From an uncultured Phascolarctobacterium sp. (GTDB lineage: Bacteria > Bacillota > Negativicutes > Acidaminococcales > Acidaminococcaceae): a stretch of DNA of 64,000 nt. The stretch is from assembly GCA_900757795.1 (NCBI GenBank), contig CAAEPE010000020.1, positions 1 through 64,000 of the forward strand, written 5' to 3'. The notes beneath the pieces were generated by a model. It was not told the DNA's origin, made no database searches, and saw only the letters and a list, made by a program, of their open reading frames with translations. The position numbers and the translations under genes were made by a program. Of the stretch, positions 8,605-17,165 are shown in pieces. The first letter of the stretch is position 1, and every line of letters begins with the position of its first letter.

Positions 8605-8633
8605 ATTATAGAACCTCTTTTGCTATTTGTAAA
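8605..8633 (-). promoter_or_regulatory. Promoter of glnN
   Basis: On the minus strand TTTACA (8628-8633), 17-base spacer, TATAAT (8605-8610). The start point would be near 8598, giving a leader of about 260 bases. Confidence 0.75.
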
Positions 8634-8720
8634 GGGGGTAAAGAAAAAAATTTGCAATTTATTTTTTGCGCGCTTGCCGAAAATCTTTTGCAGCCTGCTG
8701 GCAGGAATTTAGCCTTGCAC

Positions 8721-8749
8721 GCAGAATTTAATATTTGAAAAAATTCTGC
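8721..8749. promoter_or_regulatory. Inverted repeat upstream of the hydrogenase
   Basis: GCAGAATTT (8721-8729) and AAATTCTGC (8741-8749) are perfect 9-bp arms spaced about two helical turns apart centre to centre, about 35 bases before the hydrogenase start. It could be an operator or an mRNA hairpin. Confidence 0.4.
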
Positions 8750-8783
8750 TAAAAAATGTCCTTTGCTTTAAGGAGGAAACACC

Positions 8784-10238
8784 ATGGAACTAACCGCTGT
8801 TGCCCAATTAAGACGTATGGTTTTGGAGCATTTGTCCCGCTACACCTGGAACGACGTGCTTATTGACCATGTTTATGATATTTTGCAGGAGGTGCGCGAG
8901 GATACGCCGCGCTACCGCTGCTGCGTTTATAAAGAGCGCGCCGTTTTAAAAAATCGTATTGATATGGCGCTTGGTCAGGACTGCAAGGAAAATATTATCG
9001 AGGCTTCCAAAAAAACCTTGTTTGAGCCGGAGCGCAAGGATTTGCCGCTGATTGACGTGCTGCCTGCCGCCTGCGACCAATGTCCCATCGACGCATATTA
9101 CGTTACGGATATCTGCCGTCACTGCATTGCTCATAAATGTATGAATAACTGCCCCAAAAAAGCTATCAGCCTAGTGCAGAACCGCGCCTTTATCGACCGC
9201 GACAAATGTATTGAATGCGGCCGCTGCAAGCAGGTGTGCCCCTACGGCGCGATTATCGAAATTCACCGTCCCTGCGTGCGCGCCTGCGGCGTGGGAGCTA
9301 TCACTATTGGTGAGGACCGCAAAGCAAAAATTGACCACGAAAAATGCACCACCTGCGGTGCCTGCCGCAACGCTTGCCCCTTTGGCGCTATCGACGAGCG
9401 CAGCAATATTGTGCGGGTAATTATGGATATTAAAAGCGGCAGACAGGTCATCGCTTTGGTCGCACCTTCCATTGTAGGACAATTTGGTCTAAAAATTTCT
9501 ATGGGACAGATTTATGCCGCCATGAAAAAAGCGGGGTTTGCCGAAATTATCGAGGTCGGCTTAGGCGCAGATATTACCAGCGTGCGCGAGGCTAAAGAAT
9601 ATATGGAAAAGGTTCCCACAGAGCAAAGCTTTATGACCAGCTCCTGCTGTCCGGCTTTTGTAAAGCTTATCAAGGCTCACGTTCCCGAAGCGGCGGACAA
9701 GATTAGCGCAGCAGATTCGCCCATGATGTCCACCGTGCGCTATGTGCAGCAAAAATATCCCGACGCAACGCTGGTTTTTGTGGGTCCCTGCATCGCCAAA
9801 AAAAGCGAAGTACGCGAGCACAGCGATTTAATTGCCTACGCACTGACCTTTGAGGAATTACAGTGCATGCTGGAGGGCAAGGATATTAATTTTGCCGACA
9901 TGTCGTCCCACGAATTTGAGCGCGAAGCTTCTAAGCTGGGACTTGGCTATCCGCTGACCGCAGGCGTAACAGCGGCAGTAAAAGAAACTGTTGCCGCGTT
10001 AGGCGGCGAGGTCCGCAAAGCAGAATATGCCAGCGGGTTAGAGAACTGCCTGCGCACAGTGAAATCCGCCGCCGCAGGCAAACTTGATTGCAGCTATATC
10101 GAGGGCATGGCCTGCCCCAACGGCTGCGTTGACGGCCCCGGCGCCGTGGGCATGTTCCAGGTTACTAAAGTGGCGCTCACAAAATATGCTAACGCCGCGC
10201 CTAATCAAGAAGCGCTTAATAAAAAGCACACGATTTAA
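8784..10238 (+). CDS. Monomeric [FeFe] hydrogenase, group B-like
   Basis: A 484-residue cytoplasmic hydrogenase, interconverting protons and H2 with ferredoxin-type electron transfer. Residues 1-95 are the family-specific N-terminal region; 100-200 carry ferredoxin-like Cys clusters (C111-C123, C142-C152, C188-C198 and extra cysteines at 164 and 168). The H-cluster motifs are all present: TSSCCPAF (about 285-292), FVGPCIAKK (C336), EGMACPNGC (C444, C448). The TSSCCPAF spelling and the N-terminal extension fit group B enzymes better than the classical group A (TSCCPGW). AAGGAGG precedes the ATG. Maturases HydEFG are not in the window. Whether it evolves H2 or senses it is not known. Confidence 0.88.
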   Translation: MELTAVAQLRRMVLEHLSRYTWNDVLIDHVYDILQEVREDTPRYRCCVYKERAVLKNRIDMALGQDCKENIIEASKKTLFEPERKDLPLIDVLPAACDQCPIDAYYVTDICRHCIAHKCMNNCPKKAISLVQNRAFIDRDKCIECGRCKQVCPYGAIIEIHRPCVRACGVGAITIGEDRKAKIDHEKCTTCGACRNACPFGAIDERSNIVRVIMDIKSGRQVIALVAPSIVGQFGLKISMGQIYAAMKKAGFAEIIEVGLGADITSVREAKEYMEKVPTEQSFMTSSCCPAFVKLIKAHVPEAADKISAADSPMMSTVRYVQQKYPDATLVFVGPCIAKKSEVREHSDLIAYALTFEELQCMLEGKDINFADMSSHEFEREASKLGLGYPLTAGVTAAVKETVAALGGEVRKAEYASGLENCLRTVKSAAAGKLDCSYIEGMACPNGCVDGPGAVGMFQVTKVALTKYANAAPNQEALNKKHTI

Positions 10239-10269
10239 AAAATTATGCTTTTAAGTGAAAAGTATAATA

Positions 10270-10307
10270 AAAAATGCAGCAGATTTTTTAGTCTGCTGCA
10301 TTTTTTC
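10270..10307 (+). terminator. Terminator of the hydrogenase gene
   Basis: An 11-bp stem (AATGCAGCAGA with TCTGCTGCATT) followed by a T6 run, about 35 bases past the stop codon. Confidence 0.9.
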
Positions 10308-11300
10308 ATTTTTTAGTCCCGTTTTTATAGGCAAGAAAGTTTCATTAAGTTTGCATGCGGCACGCCTACCTCTATACATTCTTCTTTCATAACTGAAAGA
10401 AGTGTAGGCGTGCATGCGACACGCCAGCACATATATCATACTTTTTCGCAAAGGCGCGAAAAAGTATGCAAAAAGAGCCTTGCCTGCAGGTGCCAAGTCC
10501 TCACATGCTTCTTCTTCCCGACGCAATCAACTTCATCACCTAGTCTCCATTCAGTGGCAAGTATTTTGCAGGTGCCAAGTCTCACATGCTTCTTCTTGCT
10601 AACGTTTTTAGGCGAACGTAATGTAGTTCGTCTTAAGCCATAAGAGCGATTATATGCGAAACCGCATATAATCCCTACTTACAGCCAAAACTTTTTACCA
10701 AGCAAGGCTAGTGGGTCGACGTTCACGCGAACGTCAGCGCATTTTTAAATATTCTTCTTTGTAGCCAAAGAAGAATCAAGAAAGCTCGCGCTTTTGAAAA
10801 GCGCGGGAAACAGAGGCTTTTTTCCTCGCCGAAAAAAGCCTAGCAAAAAAGGCTTTACCATATCTCTATTTTAAAGTTCGTGGTTCAAGGTAAACACCGC
10901 TCGACGCTTTATGGCTTTTGTGGCTGCCGCAAAGTAGCTTGTGCTTTTAGCGTATGTATAGTACGCCAAAAGAAAATTTACCCTTTGCGGTAGACCGCCA
11001 AAGCCTTGCATTGCGAGCCTAAAGAACACGAAGCCGCTAGCCCCAAAAACTACGCATTGGGCAAGCCTCGTCACAAAGTTCGAACTATTAATGAACGTCG
11101 AAGATTCTTTGCCGCGCTTTGAAAAGCGCGCGCTTTTCTTGGCAACTTCTTTTGGCGACAAAAGAAGTTGAATTAAAACTACCGAGCGTGGCATAGGCAC
11201 GCAGTCTTTCTTGCAACTTCTTTTGGTGACAAAAGAAGTTGAATAAAGACACGCTGGCGTTCGTGTGAACGCTTACAGTAAAAATTAAATTAAAGTTAAA
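10308..11300. repeat. Dispersed hairpin-rich intergenic repeat, copy B with extra modules
   Basis: About 1 kb without a credible gene. The core 10813-11170 matches copy A (55-407). Ahead of it lie a nested GCACGCCTA hairpin (10367-10415), a CATACTTTTTC/GAAAAAGTATG hairpin (about 10437-10469) that recurs near 20502-20531, and two copies of a GCAGGTGCCAAGTC unit (about 10494 and 10569). Further short arm pairs appear at 11205-11245. The open frame across the core differs from copy A by many amino acid changes and is not called as a gene. Confidence 0.8.
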
Positions 11301-11305
11301 ATTTA

Positions 11306-11340
11306 AAGGAAAAAAGGCGTGCCTTAAACGGCACGCCTTT
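11306..11340 (-). terminator. Terminator of yitT-like gene
   Basis: An 11-bp perfect stem (AAAGGCGTGCC/GGCACGCCTTT) with a T run on the minus strand, abutting the stop codon at 11343; works in either direction. Confidence 0.85.
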
Positions 11341-11342
11341 AA

Positions 11343-12242
11343 TTATTGTAACTCCTCAAACTTCTCTCTGTTTTTCAGCGCCGCAGGCCCCGATGCCTTT
11401 AAGGTAAACCCTCTGCCAAAAACGTCATTGACGTCATGAATAATCATAAACGCATCCGGGTCAATCTCCTTACAAATAGAGCGAATTTTTGCCAGCTGGG
11501 TCAGCTTCGCCACCACAAAAAGAATTTCTCTGTGCTGATGGGTAAACGCGCCCTCGCCGTGCAGATAAGTAACACCGCGGCCGACAACCTTAATAATTTC
11601 TTCGGCAATTTCATGATGACGATTGCTGATAATAATCACATTCTTCTTATAATCAAAGCCTGTGGTAAAAGCGTTGCAGGTTTTACTCATAATAAAAAAT
11701 GTCAGCAGCGTATACAGCACCGGCTCAATGCCAAAATAAGAAATGCTGGCAAACAGCAGACACAAATTAAAAATAAAGCCCGTAGTACTGATACTGATGG
11801 AATAATTTTTTTGGATAATCGCGCCGATAATATCTGTACCGCCGCTGGAGCCGCCTACTCTGTACATACACGCCGCGCCAATACCATACAGCACGCCGCC
11901 GGCAATACACGCAAGCAGCTTATCATGCACGATGGTATAAGAGGACAAAAAGTGAAAGGCGTCCAACGAAACGGAAAAAGCTACAATGCCGTACAACGCG
12001 CCGATAGTATATGCTCTATCCATATATTTATAAGCCAAGAAAAAAAGCGGCACGTTGCAGATTAGGCTGGTGGCACCCATGGGCAGTCCCGCAATATAAT
12101 ATGCCAGCACCGCTACGCCGCCAATGCCGCCGCTGAGCATTTTGTTAGGCATATAAAAAATATTCAGCGCCACGCTCATAATAACACAGGCCAGCGTAAC
12201 CATAAAATAACGGTATAAGGTTTTTTTCCATTTAGTATTCAT
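11343..12242 (-). CDS. YitT family membrane protein
   Basis: A 299-residue member of the YitT/DUF161-DUF2179 family. About six hydrophobic segments occupy residues 1-195 (including LSGGIGGVAVLAYY and GGSSGGTDIIG, both family signatures), and residues 205-290 form the soluble DUF2179 domain (GRGVTYLHGEGAFT, IDPDAFMIIHDVNDVFGRGF). Its biochemical role is not established; some relatives have been proposed as transporters. Monocistronic, with its own terminator. High confidence in family, none in substrate. Confidence 0.88.
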   Translation of the reverse strand: MNTKWKKTLYRYFMVTLACVIMSVALNIFYMPNKMLSGGIGGVAVLAYYIAGLPMGATSLICNVPLFFLAYKYMDRAYTIGALYGIVAFSVSLDAFHFLSSYTIVHDKLLACIAGGVLYGIGAACMYRVGGSSGGTDIIGAIIQKNYSISISTTGFIFNLCLLFASISYFGIEPVLYTLLTFFIMSKTCNAFTTGFDYKKNVIIISNRHHEIAEEIIKVVGRGVTYLHGEGAFTHQHREILFVVAKLTQLAKIRSICKEIDPDAFMIIHDVNDVFGRGFTLKASGPAALKNREKFEELQ

Positions 12243-12416
12243 AATAAAGAAGCTCCTTTATTTTCTGCATTTTCTTCTTCCTAGTATAGTACCATGTTTT
12301 GTAAAAAAAGCAACCTTGTATAGCGCAAATTTACCGACATTTTCGCCAAATCACTTCCGCTTACCCAAAAACAAGAATGAAACCTGTATTTATTGCTGAC
12401 AATGTTCGAAAAATAC

Positions 12417-12445
12417 TTGCAGAGAAGTCTAAAGCAGTATAAAAT
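12417..12445 (+). promoter_or_regulatory. Possible promoter of the ispE cluster
   Basis: TTGCAG (12417-12422), 17-base spacer, TAAAAT (12440-12445), 35 bases before the ispE start codon. Confidence 0.5.
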
Positions 12446-12479
12446 AATACTGTATACATTTATGGGCAGGTGGCTGAAA

Positions 12480-13349
12480 ATGGATAAAATTATCGAAAAG
12501 GCTTATGCCAAAATCAATTTAGGTTTAGAAATTTTAGGTCGCCGCGACGATGGTTACCACGAGGTCAGCATGATTATGCAGAGCGTTAAGCTTTGTGACG
12601 AAGTGATTATCTCCACCGGCAGCGGCCAAGGAAAAATAGAAATCACCACTAATCTTTCGGAGCTGAGCTGCGGCAAGGATAATCTTGCTTACCGCGCGGC
12701 AGAGCTGCTTGCCAACTACGCAGGCATAATTCCGAACGTTCATATCACCTTGAACAAAAAAATTTTTTTAGCTGCCGGACTGGCGGGCGGAAGCGCTGAC
12801 GCGGCAGCTGTTTTGCGCGGCTTAAACAAATTTTGGCAGCTGGACTTAACCACTTGTCAGCTGGAAAATTTAGGCGCGCAGCTGGGCAGCGACATTCCCT
12901 TCTGCATTGAGGGGGGAACGGCTCTTGCCACAGGGCGCGGAGAAATTTTGACTAAGCTGGCAGATTTGCCGCCGGCCATTGTCGTATTAGCTAAGCCAAA
13001 AAATCTTGAGGTTTCCACGGCTTGGGTTTATCAGCATTATAATAAAGACAGAGTAGTACACGCTCCCTGCATTTGGCAGCTCACAGATCGTTTGCAGCAG
13101 GGAATGCCGGCGCTTGCTCCTTATATGGGCAACGTATTGGAAACTGTAACTATTCCCGCCCACCCCGTTATTGCAGCCTTAAAAGCCGCTATGCTTAGCG
13201 CCGGCGCTTATTACACGCTGATGAGCGGCAGCGGGCCTACAGTTTTTGCTCTAGCTAAAGACCAAGAAACCGCCGAAAAAATAGCAGCGTCCTTAACAGA
13301 TTTTGCTGTAGAAACAGCAATTACTACTACCGTAGGGAGGATAAATTAA
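12480..13349 (+). CDS. ispE: 4-diphosphocytidyl-2-C-methyl-D-erythritol kinase
   Basis: GHMP-family kinase of the MEP (non-mevalonate) isoprenoid pathway, phosphorylating the 2-hydroxyl of CDP-methylerythritol. About 289 residues, the normal length. KAYAKINLGLEILGRRDDGYHE is the IspE N-terminal signature, LAAGLAGGSADAAAVLRGL the ATP-binding glycine loop, and LMSGSGPTVFAL the third GHMP motif. The ATG at 12480 is chosen over an in-frame ATG at 12393 because the motif-bearing region starts there and a GGCAGGTGG site precedes it. It opens a tight run of same-strand genes reaching pth; the next gene starts 1 base after its stop. Confidence 0.95.
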   Translation: MDKIIEKAYAKINLGLEILGRRDDGYHEVSMIMQSVKLCDEVIISTGSGQGKIEITTNLSELSCGKDNLAYRAAELLANYAGIIPNVHITLNKKIFLAAGLAGGSADAAAVLRGLNKFWQLDLTTCQLENLGAQLGSDIPFCIEGGTALATGRGEILTKLADLPPAIVVLAKPKNLEVSTAWVYQHYNKDRVVHAPCIWQLTDRLQQGMPALAPYMGNVLETVTIPAHPVIAALKAAMLSAGAYYTLMSGSGPTVFALAKDQETAEKIAASLTDFAVETAITTTVGRIN

Positions 13350-13350
13350 A

Positions 13351-14040
13351 ATGTCTGGACATTTACAGCCTATAAAACTTGACAGCTATAAGCCTTTGCG
13401 CGAGCTTGTCTGCGAAAATATCCGTCAAGCTATTATTGACGGCACCTTTAGTCCCGGCGAACGCTTGATGGAAATTCAGTTAGCCGATGAAATGGGCGTC
13501 AGCCGCACTCCGGTGCGCGAAGCAATACGTAAGCTGGAGCTTGAAGGCTTTGTAGTTATGATTCCCCGCCGCGGTACGTATGTAGCGGATATTTCCATCA
13601 AGGATATTACGGAAATTTACGAAGTGCGTACCTGCCTTGACGTGCTGGCCGCAGGCCTTGCCGCCGAGCGCATTACCGATGAAGAGCTGGAAACTATGTA
13701 CGACTATCTGCGTGAGATTAGTCAGCATGTAGCCAATATGGATATGACTAAAATTGTTGAAGCAGATACCGCTTTTCACGATGTACTTTACAACGCCAGC
13801 CGCAACGAACGTCTGCGCAGTATTATCAACAATCTGCGCGAGCAGCTCACAGGTATCCGCGGCCGCAGCATGAGCTATCCCGGACGTTTGGTAGAAACCA
13901 TGGACGAGCACCGCAATTTGGTGGACGCTATTGCTTCCCGCGATATTGAACGAGCACAGCACGCAGCCCGCGTACATATTGAAAACGCCGAGCATACCTT
14001 GCTGCGTTCTATCTCCGAGCCGAAAAAGAAGGCGAAATAA
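13351..14040 (+). CDS. GntR family regulator (FadR/FCD type)
   Basis: A 229-residue transcription factor: N-terminal winged helix (about 15-80, with GERLMEIQLADEMGVSRTPV and REAIRKLE) and a C-terminal all-helical FCD ligand-binding domain (about 90-215) holding metal-binding-type Asp and His residues (DTAFHDVLY, DEHRNLVDAI). GGGAGG precedes its ATG. It overlaps the next gene by one base, so translation is coupled. Members usually repress genes for acidic metabolites; the target here is unknown. Its place between ispE and an NTP transferase seems to be part of a conserved housekeeping run. Confidence 0.88.
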   Translation: MSGHLQPIKLDSYKPLRELVCENIRQAIIDGTFSPGERLMEIQLADEMGVSRTPVREAIRKLELEGFVVMIPRRGTYVADISIKDITEIYEVRTCLDVLAAGLAAERITDEELETMYDYLREISQHVANMDMTKIVEADTAFHDVLYNASRNERLRSIINNLREQLTGIRGRSMSYPGRLVETMDEHRNLVDAIASRDIERAQHAARVHIENAEHTLLRSISEPKKKAK

Positions 14041-14831
14041 TGCGGCAGTATGACGCCTATATTGTGGCCGGCGGACGTTCTCCCTGGCTGCTGGAGGCTT
14101 GCGGCACGGAATTTCGCTGCTTAGCAAAAATAAACGGCCGCCCGATGATAAATTATATTATCGACGCCTTACAGCAAAGCGGCTGTATCCGCCGTATTAT
14201 TATTGCCGCTCAGCCGGAAATTTTAACGACACTGGAAAATATTGTGCCTAAAAATATTTTACTCTGCGCCGCCGCCAAGGATATGCCCGGCTCTGCTTAC
14301 GCCGCCTGTCTTGCTTTAGGCGAGGACAGCAGCCAGCGGCTTTTGGGCGTGTGCGACGATATTCCCTTACTTACGGCAAGCGGCGTGCGCGACTTTTTAC
14401 GACAATGCGAAAACACAGCCTACACTGAGGTGCAGGCTTTTTATCCTATTATTGCGCGGAGCAGCTGCCAAAAGCTTTTTCCCGCCGCCCAGCGCACTTA
14501 CGGCAAGCTGACGGACGGAGCTTTTACAGGCGGCAACATGATGCTGCTGGATAAAAGGGTTATTATCAACGGTCAGCAGCTGGCTAAAGAAATTTTTGCG
14601 CTGCGCAAATCGCCCCTGCGCTTGGCTAATTGGCTTGGTTGGAGCTTTATTTTTAAGGCAGTTTTCCGCAAGCTTTCCATTACTGCTGCAGAGCAACGCT
14701 TTTCCGAAATTTTAGGCGCTAAAAGCAAAGCCATTATCACTGAGCACGCCGGAATCGGCATGGATGTGGATAAGCCAAGCGATTTAAAAATAATTGATAA
14801 ATATTTAAGTCAACAAACTTTGAACGAATAG
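14040..14831 (+). CDS. NTP transferase (MobA-like nucleotidyltransferase)
   Basis: A 263-residue protein with a nucleotide-diphospho-sugar transferase fold. The N-terminal YIVAGGRSPWLL loop replaces the usual LAGGxSxRMG, with a Lys in LAKINGRPMI; GVCDDIPLL is the metal-binding Asp motif and GGNMMLLD a later conserved segment. Such enzymes move a nucleotide onto a sugar phosphate or molybdopterin; the acceptor is not evident. Start overlaps the GntR stop (TAATG), indicating coupling. The C-terminal 100 residues have no clear motif. It is not canonical MobA because the loop is altered. Confidence 0.7.
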   Translation: MRQYDAYIVAGGRSPWLLEACGTEFRCLAKINGRPMINYIIDALQQSGCIRRIIIAAQPEILTTLENIVPKNILLCAAAKDMPGSAYAACLALGEDSSQRLLGVCDDIPLLTASGVRDFLRQCENTAYTEVQAFYPIIARSSCQKLFPAAQRTYGKLTDGAFTGGNMMLLDKRVIINGQQLAKEIFALRKSPLRLANWLGWSFIFKAVFRKLSITAAEQRFSEILGAKSKAIITEHAGIGMDVDKPSDLKIIDKYLSQQTLNE

Positions 14832-14844
14832 AGGAAACAAACCC

Positions 14845-15654
14845 ATGGGCAAAGCCAAAAGAATTGAACGTGTGGCAGCGTTAAGCAAGCTTTTAGCCGA
14901 TAATCCCTATCGGTTATTTTCATTTTCTTCCTTCTGTAAAAAATTTGATATTGCTAAATCAACGTTAAGTGAAGATGTTTTGGCAGTTAAATCAGGACTG
15001 GAAATGTACGGCTTAGGCAAGGTGGAAACCTTATCCGGAGCGGCAGGCGGCGTGCGCTTTATTCCCTGCCATCTGCCGGAGGATAATTACGCCTTTTTGC
15101 AGGAGCTGGCGGTGCGTTTGACTGCGCCGGAGCGCATTCTGCCCGGAAATATACTTTACACCACCGATTTATTATGTCAGCCAAACATTGTCATGCGCTT
15201 AGGCGAAATTTTTATGGAGCGCTTACAGGAGCTGGAGCCTACTTGCATTATGACGGTGGAAACCAGCGGCATTCCTTTGGCAATGGCTGTTGCCAGAGCC
15301 TTTAACGTGCCCTTGGTTATCGCCAGACGTGCCAGCTATATCACCGAAGGCTCCACTGTAAATATCAATTATGTAAGCGGCTCACGCACCATTCAAACTA
15401 TGGCAATGCCCAAGCGCGCGCTGCAGCCTAACAGCCGCGTGCTGATTATCGACGACGTGATGAAAGGCGGCGGCACAGCGAAGGGCATGGCAGCTTTAGC
15501 CCAGGAGGTTGGCGCACAGGTTGTGGGCAAGGCTTTTTTGATTGACACCGCAGAGCCTGCCAACAAGCTTATTAAGGATTACACCGCTTTTTTCACTTTA
15601 CATTATGTAAATGAAGAACAGCAAAACGTGAAGGCAGAAATTACATTAGCATAA
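14845..15654 (+). CDS. purR: Purine operon repressor, Bacillus PurR type
   Basis: A 269-residue two-domain regulator: N-terminal winged helix (about 1-72) with KKFDIAKSTLSEDV as recognition region, and a phosphoribosyltransferase-like effector domain (about 75-269) with the PRPP loop VLIIDDVMKGGGTAKGM. In Bacillus, PurR binds DNA of purine genes and is released by PRPP. It sits two genes upstream of prs, which makes PRPP, and purA lies elsewhere in the window. Full length, no missing motif. Confidence 0.92.
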   Translation: MGKAKRIERVAALSKLLADNPYRLFSFSSFCKKFDIAKSTLSEDVLAVKSGLEMYGLGKVETLSGAAGGVRFIPCHLPEDNYAFLQELAVRLTAPERILPGNILYTTDLLCQPNIVMRLGEIFMERLQELEPTCIMTVETSGIPLAMAVARAFNVPLVIARRASYITEGSTVNINYVSGSRTIQTMAMPKRALQPNSRVLIIDDVMKGGGTAKGMAALAQEVGAQVVGKAFLIDTAEPANKLIKDYTAFFTLHYVNEEQQNVKAEITLA

Positions 15655-15686
15655 TTTCATTTTCCTATGAGGAAGGAGTAATATAT

Positions 15687-17057
15687 ATGGCAAATTTAGT
15701 AGCTGTTATCCTTGCAGCCGGCAAGGGTACGCGTATGCGCAGCAAATATCCCAAGGTTCTGCACAAGGTTGGCGGCAAACCCATGCTCCAGCACGTTATT
15801 GACGCGGCTGACGCTGCGGGCTGCGATGAAAAAATTATCATCGTCGGCCACGAAGCAGAATTAGTAGAAGAAATGATTGGCGCGCAGGGCAAAACCGCCT
15901 TGCAGGCTGAACAATTAGGTACAGGTCACGCTGTAATGCAGACTGCCGAAGCTTTAAAAAATTTTTCCGGCACTGCCTTAATTCTCTGCGGCGATACTCC
16001 GCTTTTAGACGGCGAGGAACTGAAAAAATTCTGCGAGGCTCACAAGGAAAGCAAAGCAGCTGCCACTGTTTTGACTGCCATTATGGAAGATCCCTTTGGC
16101 TACGGCCGTATCGTGCGCGATGCCGACGGCAATGTGCAGGCTATTGTAGAGCAAAAGGACGCTACCGAGGCGCAAAAAGCTATTAAAGAAATCAACACCG
16201 GCATTTACTGCATGGAATGTCCCTTGATGTTTGACGTACTCGCCACCTTAACCAACAACAATGCGCAAGGCGAATATTATTTGACCGACGTGCTGCAAAA
16301 GCTCAATCAAGCCGGCAAAAAGGTTGGCGGCGTCATTACCGACGACAGCGATATGGTAATGGGCATTAACTCCCGCAAGCAGCTTGCCGTTGCCGAAGCA
16401 GTAATGCGTCAGCGTATTTTGGATAAGCACATGGATAACGGCGTTACGATTATGGATCCCGCCAGCACCTTTATCGAAGCCGGTGTAAAAATCGGCCGCG
16501 ACACCATTATTTATCCCTACACCTGGCTGGAAGGCACTACCGAAATCGGCGAGGATTGCGAAATTGGTCCCAACGCCCGCTTTACCAACGTAAAAATCGG
16601 CGACGATAATCATCTGCAATTTATTTATGGTCACGATTGCGAAGTAAAAAATCACGTTACCGCCGGGCCATATGTACATCTGCGTCCCGATACGGTTATC
16701 AGTGATCATGTAAAAATCGGCAACTATGTAGAAGTTAAAAATTCCAACGTCGGCGAAGGCACCAAGCTGCCGCATTTAACCTATATCGGCGACAGCGATA
16801 TCGGCAGCGGCGTAAATATGGGCTGCGGCTGCATCACCGTAAATTATGACGGCAAAAAGAAACACCGCACCGTTATCGGCGACAACGCCTTTGTTGGCTG
16901 CAACACCAATTTAGTTGCGCCCGTTACTGTGCAGGCTAACACCTACATTGGCGCAGGCAGCACCATTACTAAAGAGGTTCCCGAAAACGCATTAGGCATT
17001 GCCCGCGCTAGACAAAAAAATATCGAAGGCTGGGCTGAAAAGTACAGAAACAGCTAA
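15687..17057 (+). CDS. glmU: Bifunctional UDP-GlcNAc pyrophosphorylase / GlcN-1-P acetyltransferase
   Basis: 456 residues, standard length. Residues 1-230 are the uridyltransferase (VILAAGKGTRMRSKYPKVLH loop; ILCGDTPLL; EYYLTDVL), residues 250-456 the left-handed beta-helix acetyltransferase with repeated hexapeptides and the catalytic His segment HLRPDTVISDHVKIGN. It makes UDP-GlcNAc for peptidoglycan and lipid A. GGAAGGAG precedes the ATG. The glmU-prs pairing is widely conserved in Firmicutes. Confidence 0.97.
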   Translation: MANLVAVILAAGKGTRMRSKYPKVLHKVGGKPMLQHVIDAADAAGCDEKIIIVGHEAELVEEMIGAQGKTALQAEQLGTGHAVMQTAEALKNFSGTALILCGDTPLLDGEELKKFCEAHKESKAAATVLTAIMEDPFGYGRIVRDADGNVQAIVEQKDATEAQKAIKEINTGIYCMECPLMFDVLATLTNNNAQGEYYLTDVLQKLNQAGKKVGGVITDDSDMVMGINSRKQLAVAEAVMRQRILDKHMDNGVTIMDPASTFIEAGVKIGRDTIIYPYTWLEGTTEIGEDCEIGPNARFTNVKIGDDNHLQFIYGHDCEVKNHVTAGPYVHLRPDTVISDHVKIGNYVEVKNSNVGEGTKLPHLTYIGDSDIGSGVNMGCGCITVNYDGKKKHRTVIGDNAFVGCNTNLVAPVTVQANTYIGAGSTITKEVPENALGIARARQKNIEGWAEKYRNS

Positions 17058-17074
17058 GACGCTTGCAAAAATCT

Positions 17075-17103
17075 TTGTCAAGAATTAGTTTTTATAGTAT
17101 AAT
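17075..17103 (+). promoter_or_regulatory. Promoter of prs
   Basis: TTGTCA (17075-17080), 17-base spacer, TATAAT (17098-17103), giving prs transcription independent of glmU. Confidence 0.8.
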
Positions 17104-17165
17104 TATAATCAAGGTAAGAACTTTTCATATTATAAAAATAAAAGGTGATTTTGGAGGGATTAGAC

